Source: Galbibacter sp048266365
GTDB taxonomy: Bacteria > Bacteroidota > Bacteroidia > Flavobacteriales > Flavobacteriaceae
Assembly: GCF_048266365.1 (NCBI RefSeq)
Contig: NZ_JBLWZP010000001.1
Coordinates: forward strand, 434,001 to 498,000
DNA: 64,000 bases
Reading direction: 5' to 3'
Shown piece after piece: positions 1-10,004 of this stretch. Both the position numbers and the translations under genes were made by a program. The notes under the pieces are model-generated. The model saw nothing but the letters and a program-made list of their open reading frames with translations. It did not search any database and had not been told where the DNA came from. The first letter of the stretch is position 1; each line of letters opens with the position of its first letter.

Positions 1-2641
1 CAATATCCTGTTTAACCACGTCCAGATTTTCATCCAGAATGCTGAGCATATTCTTATAGTCTTGCTCTGATGCTTCATAGTATTGAGATAGCTCAGCATA
101 CCAAAGCGGATATGAATGGTCTAAAGCGATAGCCTTAGTCATATAGGCTATAGCCTGGTCAGCATCTTTTTGAAGATGAAAGGCACCAAAGGCAAGGTTC
201 CGCCACACCATGGCAAAAGAGCTGTTGAATTCGGCGGCCTTCTGCCAGTGCGCCATAGCCTCATTAGGTCTTTTATCATATAATAAGTTTCCTAATAAAT
301 AGTTTGCCTTAGTATCGTTAGGGTGGCGTTCTAAAACTTGTTGAAGTACCTTTTCTGTCTCTCTTCTATACGGAAAGACATAGTCTAAAGAAGCCTTCTC
401 TGCCACTTTCAGCATTTTATCCGCCATATCCGCATCTTTGGAGTTGGTATAGAACCAAGAGCGGTAATATGAGATTAACGGGTTCTTTGGTTTTTTAAGC
501 TCGGATAAAAGTGCAATTCCTTCTTCGAGTAAGCCCGCATTCATATAGTGTGTGGCAACTTCTAAATAGTTATTCTCTACATCCTGCATATTCTTATGCC
601 ACCCTAAAAGTGTAGGATTCCCTTCTAAAATACTTTTTTCATAAAGCGCATTGAAGTTTAGAGGGTCATAGGCCAACAAAGCATCAATTAATGCTGTAGC
701 CTTTTCAGGATTCCCTAATTTTCTCAAAAGGGCACTATACAAAACAGAGATTCTTCCATCTTGAGTATTTGTTGAATAGGCCGCTTCTATAAAATCCAGT
801 GCTTTTTCATAATTTCCGTTTTGAGATTCCAATTGAGCGAGTTGGAAACTAGCCGAGGAAAGCCACTGATAATACCAGGTAGCACGTCCAAAGTTCTCAT
901 ACGCCTTCTCATTAAGCCCTAATTCTTTTTGGGCAATTCCCATATAATAATAGAGTTCACCTTCTTTAGGTTGGTAGTATTTAATTTGAAGTTTGTCTGC
1001 CGCAGTTTGAAAATAGGAAAGCGCCTCTTTGTATTTGGTTTGGTTCACACGTCGAATACCAAGTGCGATATTCACCCGATAATCATTTGGGGATTTTTCT
1101 AAAGCCGCCAAATAATAATCATCAGGATTCATTCCAGCTCTTTTGAACTGCTGAACAAATCGTCCGGTCAGATACAGGTCTTCCACAGATTCCAGCTCTT
1201 GTGGCTTTTTAACCTTTTCCTGAGTTTTGGGTAATTCAGGTTTTTGAGATTTAACGGGAGCATATGATATCAATACATTTCCATTGTTGTCCATAAGTTC
1301 GAGATGAAGTTTATACTCATCTAACTTGCTTTTCCCTTTATAGGTGGTTGTGAAGGGATTATCAGGAGCAATGTCAATACGTTTTTTTACCAGTACCTGA
1401 TTTTCGTTTCTTAAAATGAACTGTGCATTTTTAAAAGCTCCGGTGGTATTGAATCCGTAAAACACGGTACTATCATTACGCATCTGTAAGGTGATAGCTG
1501 CTTTTTTATTGGAATTCTTTACAATTTCAAGATCCCGAACGGGATACCAATAATTCTTTGCGTCTTTGACGGAGTTAGGAAGTATCCAACTGTAATCGGG
1601 CTGATTGTTGGAAAATGTGCCGGTCATTAATTCTACATAAGCTTTACCGTCATCGGTAAGTTTTCTTCTGGCGTTTTGACCTTGTAAGCCGGGACCAAAC
1701 TGCCATAATTTTGATGTAGGATTTTTAATGGGATTACCTACATGTACAGTCCCTGCATTTTGGGCGTAGTCATAACCACCGATAAACCCCTGCTTAGCAT
1801 CCCACATGAAGATAGAAACCGGATTAGGATGATTTTTCCACCAAGTAAGATCTACACCTTTGGTATAATCAATCCCAATATAGTTTTGCTGTGAGATAGG
1901 CCATTCTGTAAAACTTGTGTTATTATGATAGACTCCTATAGTATTGCTAGGAGGCCAAAATGTACGAAAGTCATCATTTGCCGTTATGGCAACATTGGCC
2001 CAAAAAAGAAAGTTCTGAGTTGAACTACTAGTGTTGTTAATGCGATAATCAACCTCTATATAGGAACGCTCGGGGCGCAAAGTCACACCGACAACCCCAC
2101 GCATATCCATAGTTTTCTCTGTTTCTCCTATCCAAATTGTAGCACTGCCATCATCGTTTTTAACCATTCTGTAATCACTTGGTAGCATTGTGGTAGTTCT
2201 GTGATGGTGTGGGAAACACCATTCAATACCACCTGAGACCCAAGCTCCCAGGGTTCCGATCAGGTCCGGTTTTATGACACTATTGGTATGGAATAATTCG
2301 TGTCCGTTAGTTTTGTCTATCGCAGAGAATAAACGACCGCCGAAAGCAGGCAGAACCTTAATTTTGATATACTCATTTTCCAAGTATACCATTTCATATT
2401 CGGTATCGACAAGCGCGCTTCCTAAATTGGTTTGAGATGGATATGGATACACCCGACCCTCCGCTCCTTGAACTGCCCGTCCGGTGTAAAAAACAGGACT
2501 GGTTTCATCTGCTCCCATTTTATACGTGGGAATAGTTTCGGTTCCCTGGTATATTTTTACTTGTGCTATGAGGTTTGTACTTAAACATAATAGTAAAACT
2601 GCAGTTAGATAAAAAGGGCGAAATCGTTGTAGATGTTTCAT
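1..2641 (-). CDS. DUF5107 domain protein with TPR repeats (3' end outside window)
   Basis: An open frame runs from an ATG at 2641 to the window edge without a stop, giving about 880 residues. The N-terminus is a signal peptide (hydrophobic stretch FYLTAVLLLCLSTNLIA, then Q). The next ~450 residues match the DUF5107 family, with the hallmark blocks VLPAFGGRLFSAIDKTNGHE and GGIEWCFPHHHR. These proteins have a galactose-mutarotase-like sandwich fold and often sit in carbohydrate loci. From about residue 500 the protein is a chain of TPR-like helical repeats (for example NDYRVNIALGIRRVNQ and DGRISVLYSALLRKLGNPEKA), still running at the edge. Likely a periplasmic or surface sugar-handling protein. 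Its catalytic activity is unknown to me. Confidence 0.8.
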   Translation of the reverse strand, partial: MKHLQRFRPFYLTAVLLLCLSTNLIAQVKIYQGTETIPTYKMGADETSPVFYTGRAVQGAEGRVYPYPSQTNLGSALVDTEYEMVYLENEYIKIKVLPAFGGRLFSAIDKTNGHELFHTNSVIKPDLIGTLGAWVSGGIEWCFPHHHRTTTMLPSDYRMVKNDDGSATIWIGETEKTMDMRGVVGVTLRPERSYIEVDYRINNTSSSTQNFLFWANVAITANDDFRTFWPPSNTIGVYHNNTSFTEWPISQQNYIGIDYTKGVDLTWWKNHPNPVSIFMWDAKQGFIGGYDYAQNAGTVHVGNPIKNPTSKLWQFGPGLQGQNARRKLTDDGKAYVELMTGTFSNNQPDYSWILPNSVKDAKNYWYPVRDLEIVKNSNKKAAITLQMRNDSTVFYGFNTTGAFKNAQFILRNENQVLVKKRIDIAPDNPFTTTYKGKSKLDEYKLHLELMDNNGNVLISYAPVKSQKPELPKTQEKVKKPQELESVEDLYLTGRFVQQFKRAGMNPDDYYLAALEKSPNDYRVNIALGIRRVNQTKYKEALSYFQTAADKLQIKYYQPKEGELYYYMGIAQKELGLNEKAYENFGRATWYYQWLSSASFQLAQLESQNGNYEKALDFIEAAYSTNTQDGRISVLYSALLRKLGNPEKATALIDALLAYDPLNFNALYEKSILEGNPTLLGWHKNMQDVENNYLEVATHYMNAGLLEEGIALLSELKKPKNPLISYYRSWFYTNSKDADMADKMLKVAEKASLDYVFPYRRETEKVLQQVLERHPNDTKANYLLGNLLYDKRPNEAMAHWQKAAEFNSSFAMVWRNLAFGAFHLQKDADQAIAYMTKAIALDHSYPLWYAELSQYYEASEQDYKNMLSILDENLDVVKQDI

Positions 2642-2986
2642 TTTAGTTGGTATAGTTTATACGGATTAGTGCTTGGAAATTTGAAGTGAAAAACATCAAA
2701 GCATGTAAGTCAATAATTGCCTTTTGGTAAAAAGCATGTCCAATTTTAAGGATAATTTAAATGACTGCGCTGAACAAGCGCTGTTCAAAGCATGTTCAAA
2801 GTTTTGCATATGTTTTGAATACCTGATAGAAGGCAATAGGTGCTCAAAATGTGGAGTATCTTGCTATAAAATAATTGGAGGGATCGGAGTAATTTTAACT
2901 GTTAAAATGAATACTAATTTAGTAGTTGTTAAAACCAATAATAAAAAGACGTGGAGCCATAAAATTTATTTTTGTCGGAAAAAAAT

Positions 2987-3271
2987 ATGGGATTCTTCAG
3001 GCTATTTGATTTTCAACTTTCGGATAGTTGTGTGTTCGATTATTTATATTTCCCGGTGACTTCTACACTGCAGACCACTGAAACTACTGTTTAGAAAACA
3101 CTTAAAGAAATTCATGAAGAAATTCATGAAGAAATCATTCGGGTCTTGCCATTTCGATGGATTTATGAGAATGTTGATTATCAAGTGCTTCAGGTAATGA
3201 TCTTTAATTATTTCCATGATACCGATGAAGATTACAAAACAGATTTGTTTTATTATTTTGAACCTAAATAA
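2987..3271 (+). pseudogene. small hypothetical reading frame interrupted by an in-frame amber codon
   Basis: A frame starting ATG at 2987 (MGFFRLFDFQLSDSCVF...) meets TAG at 3092-3094 and then continues in the same frame for 58 more codons to TAA at 3269-3271 (KTLKEIHEEIHEEII...YYFEPK). The second half contains a 12-bp tandem duplication encoding EIHEEIHE and has a normal-looking acidic/aromatic composition. A terminator follows the final stop at once, which suggests this was a real gene end. I do not recognise the family. It may be a decayed gene, or two unrelated short frames by chance. The rest of 2642-3289 shows no convincing gene. Confidence 0.3.
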
Positions 3272-3289
3272 GTGCAATCCAATATTTTA

Positions 3290-3314
3290 AACCACCCGCA
3301 CCGGGTGGTTCTTT
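3290..3314. terminator. bidirectional intrinsic terminator
   Basis: Perfect 9-bp inverted repeat AACCACCCG / CGGGTGGTT with a 3-nt loop, followed by CTTT. It lies between the plus-strand fragment ending at 3271 and the minus-strand frame ending at 3326, so it can serve both. Confidence 0.7.
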
Positions 3315-3325
3315 AGCACCAAATG

Positions 3326-3667
3326 TTAAGTATTAAAATTAACAGTTGGAAAATGTATGTAATTTATATTAATGCTATCGTTATCCATAAATGTTAGAAC
3401 ATCGTTTGTGTAGTAAAATATTCCTCCTTTTTCAGCGAGACTGCCCTGATCAAATTGAAAGTACTGATTTTTGCCTTCTGAGTCTTTGTACACATAGTTA
3501 ATTCTGTAATTTTCACCTATTGCTTTGCGATATAGCGACTGAATAGGGACTTTAGTATCGAAACTGTTTTCATCAACGCTTTCGGATTCAATCCAAAATC
3601 TTGTGGAACGTATTTCATGTTGCGACCCATATGCACTTATCAATGGAGTATTGTTTGCTACTATCAC
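3326..3667 (-). CDS. hypothetical protein, possibly a 5'-truncated remnant
   Basis: A 113-codon frame using GTG at 3667. It stays open upstream to a TGA at about 3707, adding residues ending REYCWGYS but no ATG, so the natural N-terminus may be missing. The sequence (RFWIESESVDENSFDTKVP, YRINYVYKDSEGK, FTMDNDSININYIHF-like end) has no motif I recognise, no signal peptide and no membrane segment. A strong terminator sits just past its 3' end, which supports it as a real gene end. It could be the C-terminal piece of a larger lost gene. Confidence 0.4.
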   Translation of the reverse strand: MIVANNTPLISAYGSQHEIRSTRFWIESESVDENSFDTKVPIQSLYRKAIGENYRINYVYKDSEGKNQYFQFDQGSLAEKGGIFYYTNDVLTFMDNDSININYIHFPTVNFNT

Positions 3668-4190
3668 TGAATATCCCCAGCAGTATTCACGGTTTCGGTG
3701 TTGTTGTCAACTCCATTATCACGGGAGGTGAAAACTAAAATAAAGAAAATAGAAAAATATAGGGTTAACCTAGATTTTAGTAGTGGAATTGAGTTGGTCA
3801 TGATTAGTGTTTTTAGTAAGACGCTTTTAATTACCAAAGGGTGCTTCCTAGTCTGGTTTTCCGTAATGCTTATCTCTTTTTATTAATTAATTTCGTTAGC
3901 GACGGTTAATTGGGAGAAAACGTAAAACAACCGATATCTATTCTTGGTCGTTTTTAAAGGCGTTTAGGTTTCACGTAGGAAATTAGATCGGAGGAGGAGA
4001 ATTCAGTCCCGAATAGTAATTAGGCATTGATTTAATGTTTTTATATTCAGTTCAATACTTGCGATGTTTCTGTATTATGCTTTTTGAAAGATAGAAAATT
4101 CTGGTGATAAATTAATTGTCTTAAATACTGATAAGGAAGTTAAGAATAGTTAGATTAAATAATATCTAAATACAACTAAAACAATATATT
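3668..4190. other. intergenic, no supported gene
   Basis: About 520 bp of AT-rich DNA ahead of the DUF6119 gene. A 62-codon frame at 3698-3886 has no recognisable features and I do not support it. The promoter of the next gene presumably lies in the last 100 bp, but I could not fix clear elements. Confidence 0.5.
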
Positions 4191-5792
4191 ATGGCAAAAA
4201 GTAGATCTTTTTCAATATTCCTGCTAAAGGAAAATTTTACACCTAATAATTCTCTTAAAGATGACCATTCGTTAACACCTATACGAAATGGTGATAATAC
4301 TAAACTTCCTAAAATGGCTGTTATGTATATTTCCAATAAACCACCTATTTCACCTTGGTGGAAAGATTATTGGGGTATCAATATGGATCTAAGACAATCT
4401 CTAAAAGGTGCGCTAGTCTTTTTGAAAGTACACGAAAATTGGATTGCTCTAACTTTCGGTTCTACATATCATCAGTTAAAGGATGTTGCCTTTGAATATG
4501 ATTTTGGGATTAAAACGACATTGAACGCTTTAGACCCAAAAAAAATAAAATCAACTGACATCCTTCAACCAGAAGATGCTAAAAGGCAACGTATCCAAAG
4601 CCCAATAGGCTCAGAGTTACCTTTTTTTTCATTAAATAGTAATGAAATCATTTTGAAAAAAATGACAGGCTCTGTAAAAAATGAATATAGTAGTTTGTTT
4701 AAGAATATTACTGGCGGAACCAACTTGAGGGTATCATCAAATTCCCAAGCTGATGAAATAACAGGGTTGTGTGAATCGTTAATAGAAATTTATAGAAAAG
4801 AAGATTATAAAACTAATTTTCCGGAGTTACTAAGCATAGTTCCAGTTAAGGATCCAGAAATTCTAACTGAGTTAAACATAAGATTACTTGATGCATTTAA
4901 TAAGGATCCAGCGCCAATGGAGTTAGTTCTAGCAATTCCGGATATCTTTGATTATGAGACAGATTATAAAATAAAATATTTAGGTGCTGGTATTTCCAGA
5001 CTTGAATTTTTGGATGTTTATATAATGGGATATAGAGAGTATCTTCAAGAAAAAGGGGTTTTTCAAATTGAAGAGATCAAGGATTTGTTGAAACATAAAT
5101 TACAAATTTGTAACGAAAATAATACTCCAATAAAAGAGTTCTCTATTTACAAAAGTTTATTGTATGACTGTGAGTTTGAAGGAAACGTATATCATTTATG
5201 CGAAGGTGAATGGTATCAAATTGACAGGGATTTCATTCAAAAACTTGCGAATGAATTGGATCCTTTATTTATCGATACCCATGATTATCTTCATCAATGT
5301 GAACACAAACGAGAAGATGATTACAATAAAAAGGTAGAGGCTGATAATCATGATGTTATATGTTTAGATAAACAAAATATATCTATAAATGGCCAATATC
5401 GAATAGAACCTTGTGATTTAATCTATGTGTATGATGGTTGTTTAGAATTAGCTCATATTAAGGTGTCAACTCGTTCTACAAGTCTAAGCCACCTGTTTAA
5501 TCAGGGAGTAAACTCTGTAGAGTTACTAAGGAGAGAAAAAATTGCTAAAGACAAATTAATAAAACTTGTAGAGTCTCATCCTGAAATGAAAAAGCATATT
5601 GAATTGGGTGATTTTCGTATCACTTATGGTATAATTTCAAAAAAGAAAAATAAAAAATCTTCGGGTTTACCTATTTTTTCACGCATAAGTTTATTGAGGA
5701 TAGTAAACGTATTCAGAACGCTAAATGTGCCTGTTCAGGTTTTATATATTTATGACAATGTAGATAGAAAGAACTTAGGTGAAAAACATTGA
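4191..5792 (+). CDS. DUF6119 / TIGR04141-type sporadically distributed protein, candidate defence nuclease
   Basis: 533 residues, soluble, no signal peptide. The N-terminal start (FSIFLLKENFTPNNSL) and the C-terminal block (SHLFNQGVNSVELLRREK) fit the TIGR04141 family, now DUF6119, which is patchily distributed and often found in variable islands. The block around D409 (EPCDLIYVYDG) followed by ELAHIKVSTRS, with K424, resembles a degenerate PD-(D/E)XK nuclease core in which the second motif reads HxK. The nuclease assignment is my inference. The gene stands alone, is AT-rich, and is flanked by fragments (small broken frames upstream, debris downstream), as expected of a transferred single-gene module. 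The start at 4191 is the first ATG of the frame. Confidence 0.65.
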   Translation: MAKSRSFSIFLLKENFTPNNSLKDDHSLTPIRNGDNTKLPKMAVMYISNKPPISPWWKDYWGINMDLRQSLKGALVFLKVHENWIALTFGSTYHQLKDVAFEYDFGIKTTLNALDPKKIKSTDILQPEDAKRQRIQSPIGSELPFFSLNSNEIILKKMTGSVKNEYSSLFKNITGGTNLRVSSNSQADEITGLCESLIEIYRKEDYKTNFPELLSIVPVKDPEILTELNIRLLDAFNKDPAPMELVLAIPDIFDYETDYKIKYLGAGISRLEFLDVYIMGYREYLQEKGVFQIEEIKDLLKHKLQICNENNTPIKEFSIYKSLLYDCEFEGNVYHLCEGEWYQIDRDFIQKLANELDPLFIDTHDYLHQCEHKREDDYNKKVEADNHDVICLDKQNISINGQYRIEPCDLIYVYDGCLELAHIKVSTRSTSLSHLFNQGVNSVELLRREKIAKDKLIKLVESHPEMKKHIELGDFRITYGIISKKKNKKSSGLPIFSRISLLRIVNVFRTLNVPVQVLYIYDNVDRKNLGEKH

Positions 5793-5799
5793 GAATAAA

Positions 5800-5828
5800 A
5801 GGGAGGGAGTAAAAAACACGCCCTCTCT
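5800..5828 (+). terminator. possible terminator after the DUF6119 gene
   Basis: Imperfect stem AGGGAGGG / CCCTCTCT around an A-rich loop, 8 nt after the stop codon. The T-run after it is weak (an AAAATTTTGTTTT stretch), so this is a tentative call. Confidence 0.4.
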
Positions 5829-6029
5829 GCAAAATTTTGTTTTCCTAATTTATTTGATGTTAATCAAAAATAATAGGATGTCATAGTCTTCCCGCTAACT
5901 TTATTAAGAAAGCTAAACCCTTGTTAAAGTATCTCCATTTGAAACATTTAAAATGATAATGATAAGTCAATTACCATTTTTTAGAAAATCATTGTATATT
6001 TAAATCCTGCATGAGCCAATGAATCTAAA

Positions 6030-7097
6030 ATGACTAAACCATTTCAAAGTCCGGTATGCTTATTAAGTAGTAATCGATGTTCACCAAAGCATTGGTTTTC
6101 GGCTCTGGCTAGCTTATTCTTATGTATTACACTTTATTCCCAATATCCGAAAGATACCATAGCTATTACAGGCTTATCGGAAGATAAATCCCAATGGCAA
6201 ATAGCCGAGCAACCCATACAAGCATATAAACAATCTCAAAAAGATATTGATACCACCAGTTATATTTTAACCGTGGATATTTCAACAGCTAAGATAGACA
6301 CCGTACTAATTACAAATAACCACTTTGAGGCGCCCAATTGGCATCCTGATAATTACCTGATTGTAAATAGCAATGGTAGACTCTACACTTTGGATTTAAA
6401 TACCAAGCAATTAGAATTACTCAATACCGGGTTTGCCGATCAGTGTAATAATGATCACGGGATTTCTTTTGATGGAAAATGGCTTGCAATAAGCCATAAT
6501 GATGAATCTGATCCTTCTACCAAGTCCTATAAGTCTGCTATATATGTATTGCCGATAGGAGGAGGAGAGCCTAGAAAGATTACTTCAAAGGTGCCATCCT
6601 ACTGGCATGGATGGTCACCGGATGGGAAACAACTAACGTATTGCGCCGAGCGCAATGGTAATTACGATGTATATACCATCTCAGTAGAAGGGGGAGAAGA
6701 AACAAGACTTACTACAGATGAAGGTCTTGACGATGGTCCGGAATATTCTCCTGATGGAAAATACATCTACTTTAATTCGTATCGCACTGGGCATATGCAA
6801 ATCTGGCGTATGCTGGAAAGTGGAGAAGAACCCAAGCAGCTAACCTTTGATAAATATTCCAATTGGTTTCCGCATCCCTCCCCTGATGGAAAGTGGATCG
6901 TTTACATTGCCTATACTTTGGATCAAAAACAAAACCACCCCTTTGGAAAACAGGTGAAATTACGCCTTATGAATCTAGAGACAAAACAAATTAAGGATAT
7001 CACCCCGGTGTTTTTGGGAGGACAAGGAACCATTAATGTTCCCTCTTGGAGTCCAGACAGTAATAAAATAGCTTTTATAAGCTACTCAGTAAATTAA
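6030..7097 (+). CDS. TolB-like beta-propeller protein (PD40 repeats)
   Basis: 355 residues with an N-terminal hydrophobic segment (WFSALASLFLCITLYSQ), so probably exported. At least four WD40-like PD40 blades are visible by the SPDGK signature: SPDGKQLTYCAERNGNYDVY, SPDGKYIYFNSYRTGHMQIW, SPDGKWIVYIAYT and SPDSNKIAFISY. Propellers of this kind in Bacteroidota accompany carbohydrate or peptide metabolism and usually act as binding scaffolds or accessory enzymes. No catalytic triad is visible. The next gene starts 24 bp downstream on the same strand, so the two are probably co-transcribed. The exact start is uncertain because the stretch before the hydrophobic segment is long for a signal peptide. 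Confidence 0.7.
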   Translation: MTKPFQSPVCLLSSNRCSPKHWFSALASLFLCITLYSQYPKDTIAITGLSEDKSQWQIAEQPIQAYKQSQKDIDTTSYILTVDISTAKIDTVLITNNHFEAPNWHPDNYLIVNSNGRLYTLDLNTKQLELLNTGFADQCNNDHGISFDGKWLAISHNDESDPSTKSYKSAIYVLPIGGGEPRKITSKVPSYWHGWSPDGKQLTYCAERNGNYDVYTISVEGGEETRLTTDEGLDDGPEYSPDGKYIYFNSYRTGHMQIWRMLESGEEPKQLTFDKYSNWFPHPSPDGKWIVYIAYTLDQKQNHPFGKQVKLRLMNLETKQIKDITPVFLGGQGTINVPSWSPDSNKIAFISYSVN

Positions 7098-7120
7098 GAT
7101 TGTACAATTAAATAATAAAC

Positions 7121-8518
7121 ATGAAGAATAATAAAAACGCACGAAGAAAATTTTTACGTCAAATAGGGGCTACTACCTTAGTATCAGCAGCCATTCCTTT
7201 TACTTCCTCTGCAGCACAGGAGAAAGCAGAAGAGCGTATTATGCGTTATGACCGTCCTTTTACCTCTAACGATAAGATCCGTATCGGTGTTATAGGTTTT
7301 GGGGTACAAGGTCAATTTGATTTAAATTCTGCTCTAGAAGTGCCTGGTGTGGAACTCGTAGCTATTTGTGATCTGTATACCGGAAGAATTCAAAATGCTA
7401 AAGAGAAATTCGGGAAAAAGATATTTACCACCAGAAATTATAAAGACATTTTGGACCGTAGAGATATTGATGCGGTACTCATTTGTACTACGGATGTATG
7501 GCATGCGCAGATTGCTCATGATGCCTTGGCTAAAGGAAAGCATGTGTATATTGAAAAACCAATGGTTCACAAAATAGAGGAGGGATTGCCGCTTATTAAA
7601 GCTGCCAAAGCTTCCGGAAAAGTGTTCCAAGTTGGAAGTCAAAGAGTGAGTAGTATCGGGTATGCCAAGGCAAAAGAACTATTAGCTTCCGGTGAAATTG
7701 GAGATTTAAATATGGTAAGTGCAGTTTATGACAGACAAAGCTCCATCGGTGCTTGGCAATACACCATTCCAAATGATGCTAATGCAGAAACTACCGATTG
7801 GGAAACCTTTATTGAGGTAACCGAGAAAATGGAGTTTGATGCCAAGAAATTCTTCTGGTGGCGTGCTTATAAAGAATTAGGAACCGGGGTAGCCGGAGAC
7901 TTGTATGTACACCTACTTAGCGGAACACACTTTGTCACCAATTCTCTTGGGCCTGAGTCTATTTATAGTACCGGTCAATTCAGTTATTGGAAAGATGGTC
8001 GTAATATGCCTGATGTAATGTCCGGGGTTATGCAGTATCCGGATAGTGAGCAGCACCCTGCATTCCAGCTAAACCTTAGAGTTAACTTTATAAGTGGAGG
8101 TGGTCCAAAGGAAGTTATTGAAGTTATCGGTTCAGAAGGACTAATGCGTATCGATGGGGACAATGTAACAGTTAAACACAGCATTATGCCTGAAGCGCCC
8201 GGATTTGGCGGATATGATTCTTTGTTTACCTTCTCTGAAAGTATGCGGGAAGAACTCACCAAAGATTATAAAGCCAAATGGACTGAGGAGCAAACCAAAA
8301 GAAAACAGGTTAAGGATGTTGTGTTTAAAGCACCTCAAGGATATAGCTCTCACGTCGATCACTTTACTAACTTCTTTGATGCTATTCGTACAGGTAAAAC
8401 AGTAGTGGAAGATGCAGAGTTCGGATTTAGAACTGCTGCACCATCACTGGCTTGTAACGAAAGCTATTTTGACAAAAAAATTATTCAATGGGATCCTGTA
8501 AACATGAAATTAGTATAA
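7121..8518 (+). CDS. Gfo/Idh/MocA family NAD(P)-dependent oxidoreductase, Tat-exported
   Basis: 465 residues. The N-terminus has a twin-arginine motif (ARRKFLRQIGATTLVSAA), a hallmark of periplasmic members that fold with bound cofactor. The Rossmann motif GVIGFGVQGQ follows at about residues 56-65, then the family's EKPMVH block, whose lysine contacts substrate and cofactor, at about 147-152. The C-terminal half is the alpha/beta substrate domain. These enzymes oxidise or reduce sugars or their derivatives. The substrate cannot be read from sequence. It follows the TolB-like gene by 24 bp and is followed by a terminator, making a two-gene unit. The family call is firm. Confidence 0.85.
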   Translation: MKNNKNARRKFLRQIGATTLVSAAIPFTSSAAQEKAEERIMRYDRPFTSNDKIRIGVIGFGVQGQFDLNSALEVPGVELVAICDLYTGRIQNAKEKFGKKIFTTRNYKDILDRRDIDAVLICTTDVWHAQIAHDALAKGKHVYIEKPMVHKIEEGLPLIKAAKASGKVFQVGSQRVSSIGYAKAKELLASGEIGDLNMVSAVYDRQSSIGAWQYTIPNDANAETTDWETFIEVTEKMEFDAKKFFWWRAYKELGTGVAGDLYVHLLSGTHFVTNSLGPESIYSTGQFSYWKDGRNMPDVMSGVMQYPDSEQHPAFQLNLRVNFISGGGPKEVIEVIGSEGLMRIDGDNVTVKHSIMPEAPGFGGYDSLFTFSESMREELTKDYKAKWTEEQTKRKQVKDVVFKAPQGYSSHVDHFTNFFDAIRTGKTVVEDAEFGFRTAAPSLACNESYFDKKIIQWDPVNMKLV

Positions 8519-8545
8519 TCTCCAAGTAGATTATTCAGTAGCATT

Positions 8546-8600
8546 AAGACAATAGGCGAATCATTTGAATTTAAATGGTTTAGTCTATTGTCTTGCTTTT
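8546..8600 (+). terminator. intrinsic terminator after the oxidoreductase
   Basis: Ten-base perfect inverted repeat AAGACAATAG (8546-8555) / CTATTGTCTT (8585-8594) followed by GCTTTT. The loop is long but contains a secondary AT-rich palindrome. Confidence 0.6.
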
Positions 8601-8717
8601 AGGCTTGAATCTCAAGACTAATTCTTCTTTACTAGGCATTTCTTTTTGGCTCTTTTTTAGGGATTAAGAAATACCGTCAAGGAATATATAAACACAGCAG
8701 ATATAAGACTTTTAAAA

Positions 8718-8882
8718 ATGATAAAGGCATTGGCTGAAAGTTATCAGAACCACGAGCAGGAACTCATGTTAAGCGAAGAACAATATCGTATGATTGATAT
8801 ACGCAGAGAAGCTCATTTAAAAGGCGAAAGCAAATCCTTTACTTGGGAACAAGTAAAACAAAATGCAAGAAACGCCGGTTAA
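8718..8882 (+). pseudogene. orphan antitoxin-like remnant (addiction-module component)
   Basis: A 54-residue frame (MIKALAESYQNHEQE, LSEEQYRMIDIRREAHLKGE, SKSFTWEQVKQNARNAG). The tail is the pattern of small Bacteroidota antitoxins that precede RelE/ParE toxins. The frame is open upstream to TAG at 8658-8660, and those codons (TVKEYINTADIRLLK) also look like the family's N-terminus, yet no start codon is present there. The 5' end therefore seems lost. No toxin frame follows on the plus strand. The neighbouring broken rhuM also points to a decaying module. Confidence 0.5.
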
Positions 8883-8993
8883 TAGGGAAGAGTAAATATG
8901 TTTTGCCTCATTTATCAAAATAACTGGGAGTGTAAAACAAAATTCTGTGTCATTCCCCAAATTGAGGAAAATCTGCGAACTAACGATACTTCA

Positions 8994-10004
8994 TCATTCA
9001 CCATTATTTTTCTTGCCTATTAATTTTTCCATTTCCTTATCAAAATCGGAAACATAATTTTGGTCTTGAATCACACGAAATTTATCGTACTCACTTTCGG
9101 GTTTTAGCTTTGCTTCCAACATTGATATTTTGCCCTTGTCTTTTAAAATGGGATAATCTGCCAATTCCAAAAATTGAACTAAAAAGCCGTCCCAATCTTT
9201 CATATTCATTACCTGCCTGTTTCTCGCTCTATTTTCTGCTAGGTCTAAATAAGAAGTCACTATTCTTTCTAAAGCTTTTAAATGTTCATCATTCAAATAA
9301 TTTTTTGCAATCGTTACATCACTTTTTAAAATCTTTCCGTCAGGGGCTTGTTTCCAAATTTTTAGGCCCATATAGATTTTGGTAGCATCTGCTTCTGTAT
9401 AGATTATCTCAGCAGCTGTTTTTCCTGTTATTGCCCAATGAAGTTTATTTTGAACCGAATCGAAAAAATGCTGGGTTATTTCCGATTTATTGTCATAATC
9501 AGCTGATAGTGCATAGATGTCTGCGATTTTTTTGGTATAAACGTCTTTCACTTAATCGAATCTCTCGGATTCGTTCCAACATTTCTTCAAAATAATCTTC
9601 TCCATAATGTTTAATTTGCTTTAAGCGCTTATAATCCATAGCAAAACCCTTGATGATGTACTCGTGCAAAATTTCAGTTGCCCATTTTCTAAACTCAATG
9701 GCTCTTTGTGAGTTGACCCTGTATCCAACCGCTGTTATGGCTCTTAAATTGTAATATTTGATTTGGTATGTTTTGCCGTCTTCGGCAGTGTGTCGGAAAT
9801 CCCGACATACTAAAGCTTCATCCAATTCACCGTCGTCAAATATTTTTTTAAGATGCTCCGTTATGGTAGAACGTCCTTTTTCAAAGAGTTCAGCTATTGT
9901 TTTTGCGTTAACCAAAGCGTTTTATCTTGATAAAAAACATCAATATTTACTTTGCCACCTTCGGTTTTGAAAATAACAAAGCTGTTTATAGGCTGTAAAT
10001 CGTT
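8994..10004 (-). pseudogene. rhuM: RhuM family protein gene broken by two frameshifts
   Basis: Three overlapping minus-strand pieces assemble into one full-length RhuM (virulence-associated protein of unclear role). The N-terminal piece reads SFVIFKTEGGKVNIDVFYQD then LWLTQ. The middle piece reads KTIAELFEKGRSTITEHLKK to RLSERRLYQK. The C-terminal piece reads KIADIYALSADYD to the stop at 8994. The first break is in a T5 tract (plus strand, 9900-9904), where one more base would restore frame. The second is in a T7 tract (9527-9533), where one base fewer would. Both breaks lie in homopolymers, so sequencing error is possible, but two in one gene, and no ATG at its upstream end, favour decay. 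Confidence 0.75.

Noticed and set aside
2724..3059. 111-codon plus-strand frame
   Set aside because: Cysteine- and lysine-rich random-looking sequence with no homologous pattern; it overlaps the more plausible frame at 2987.
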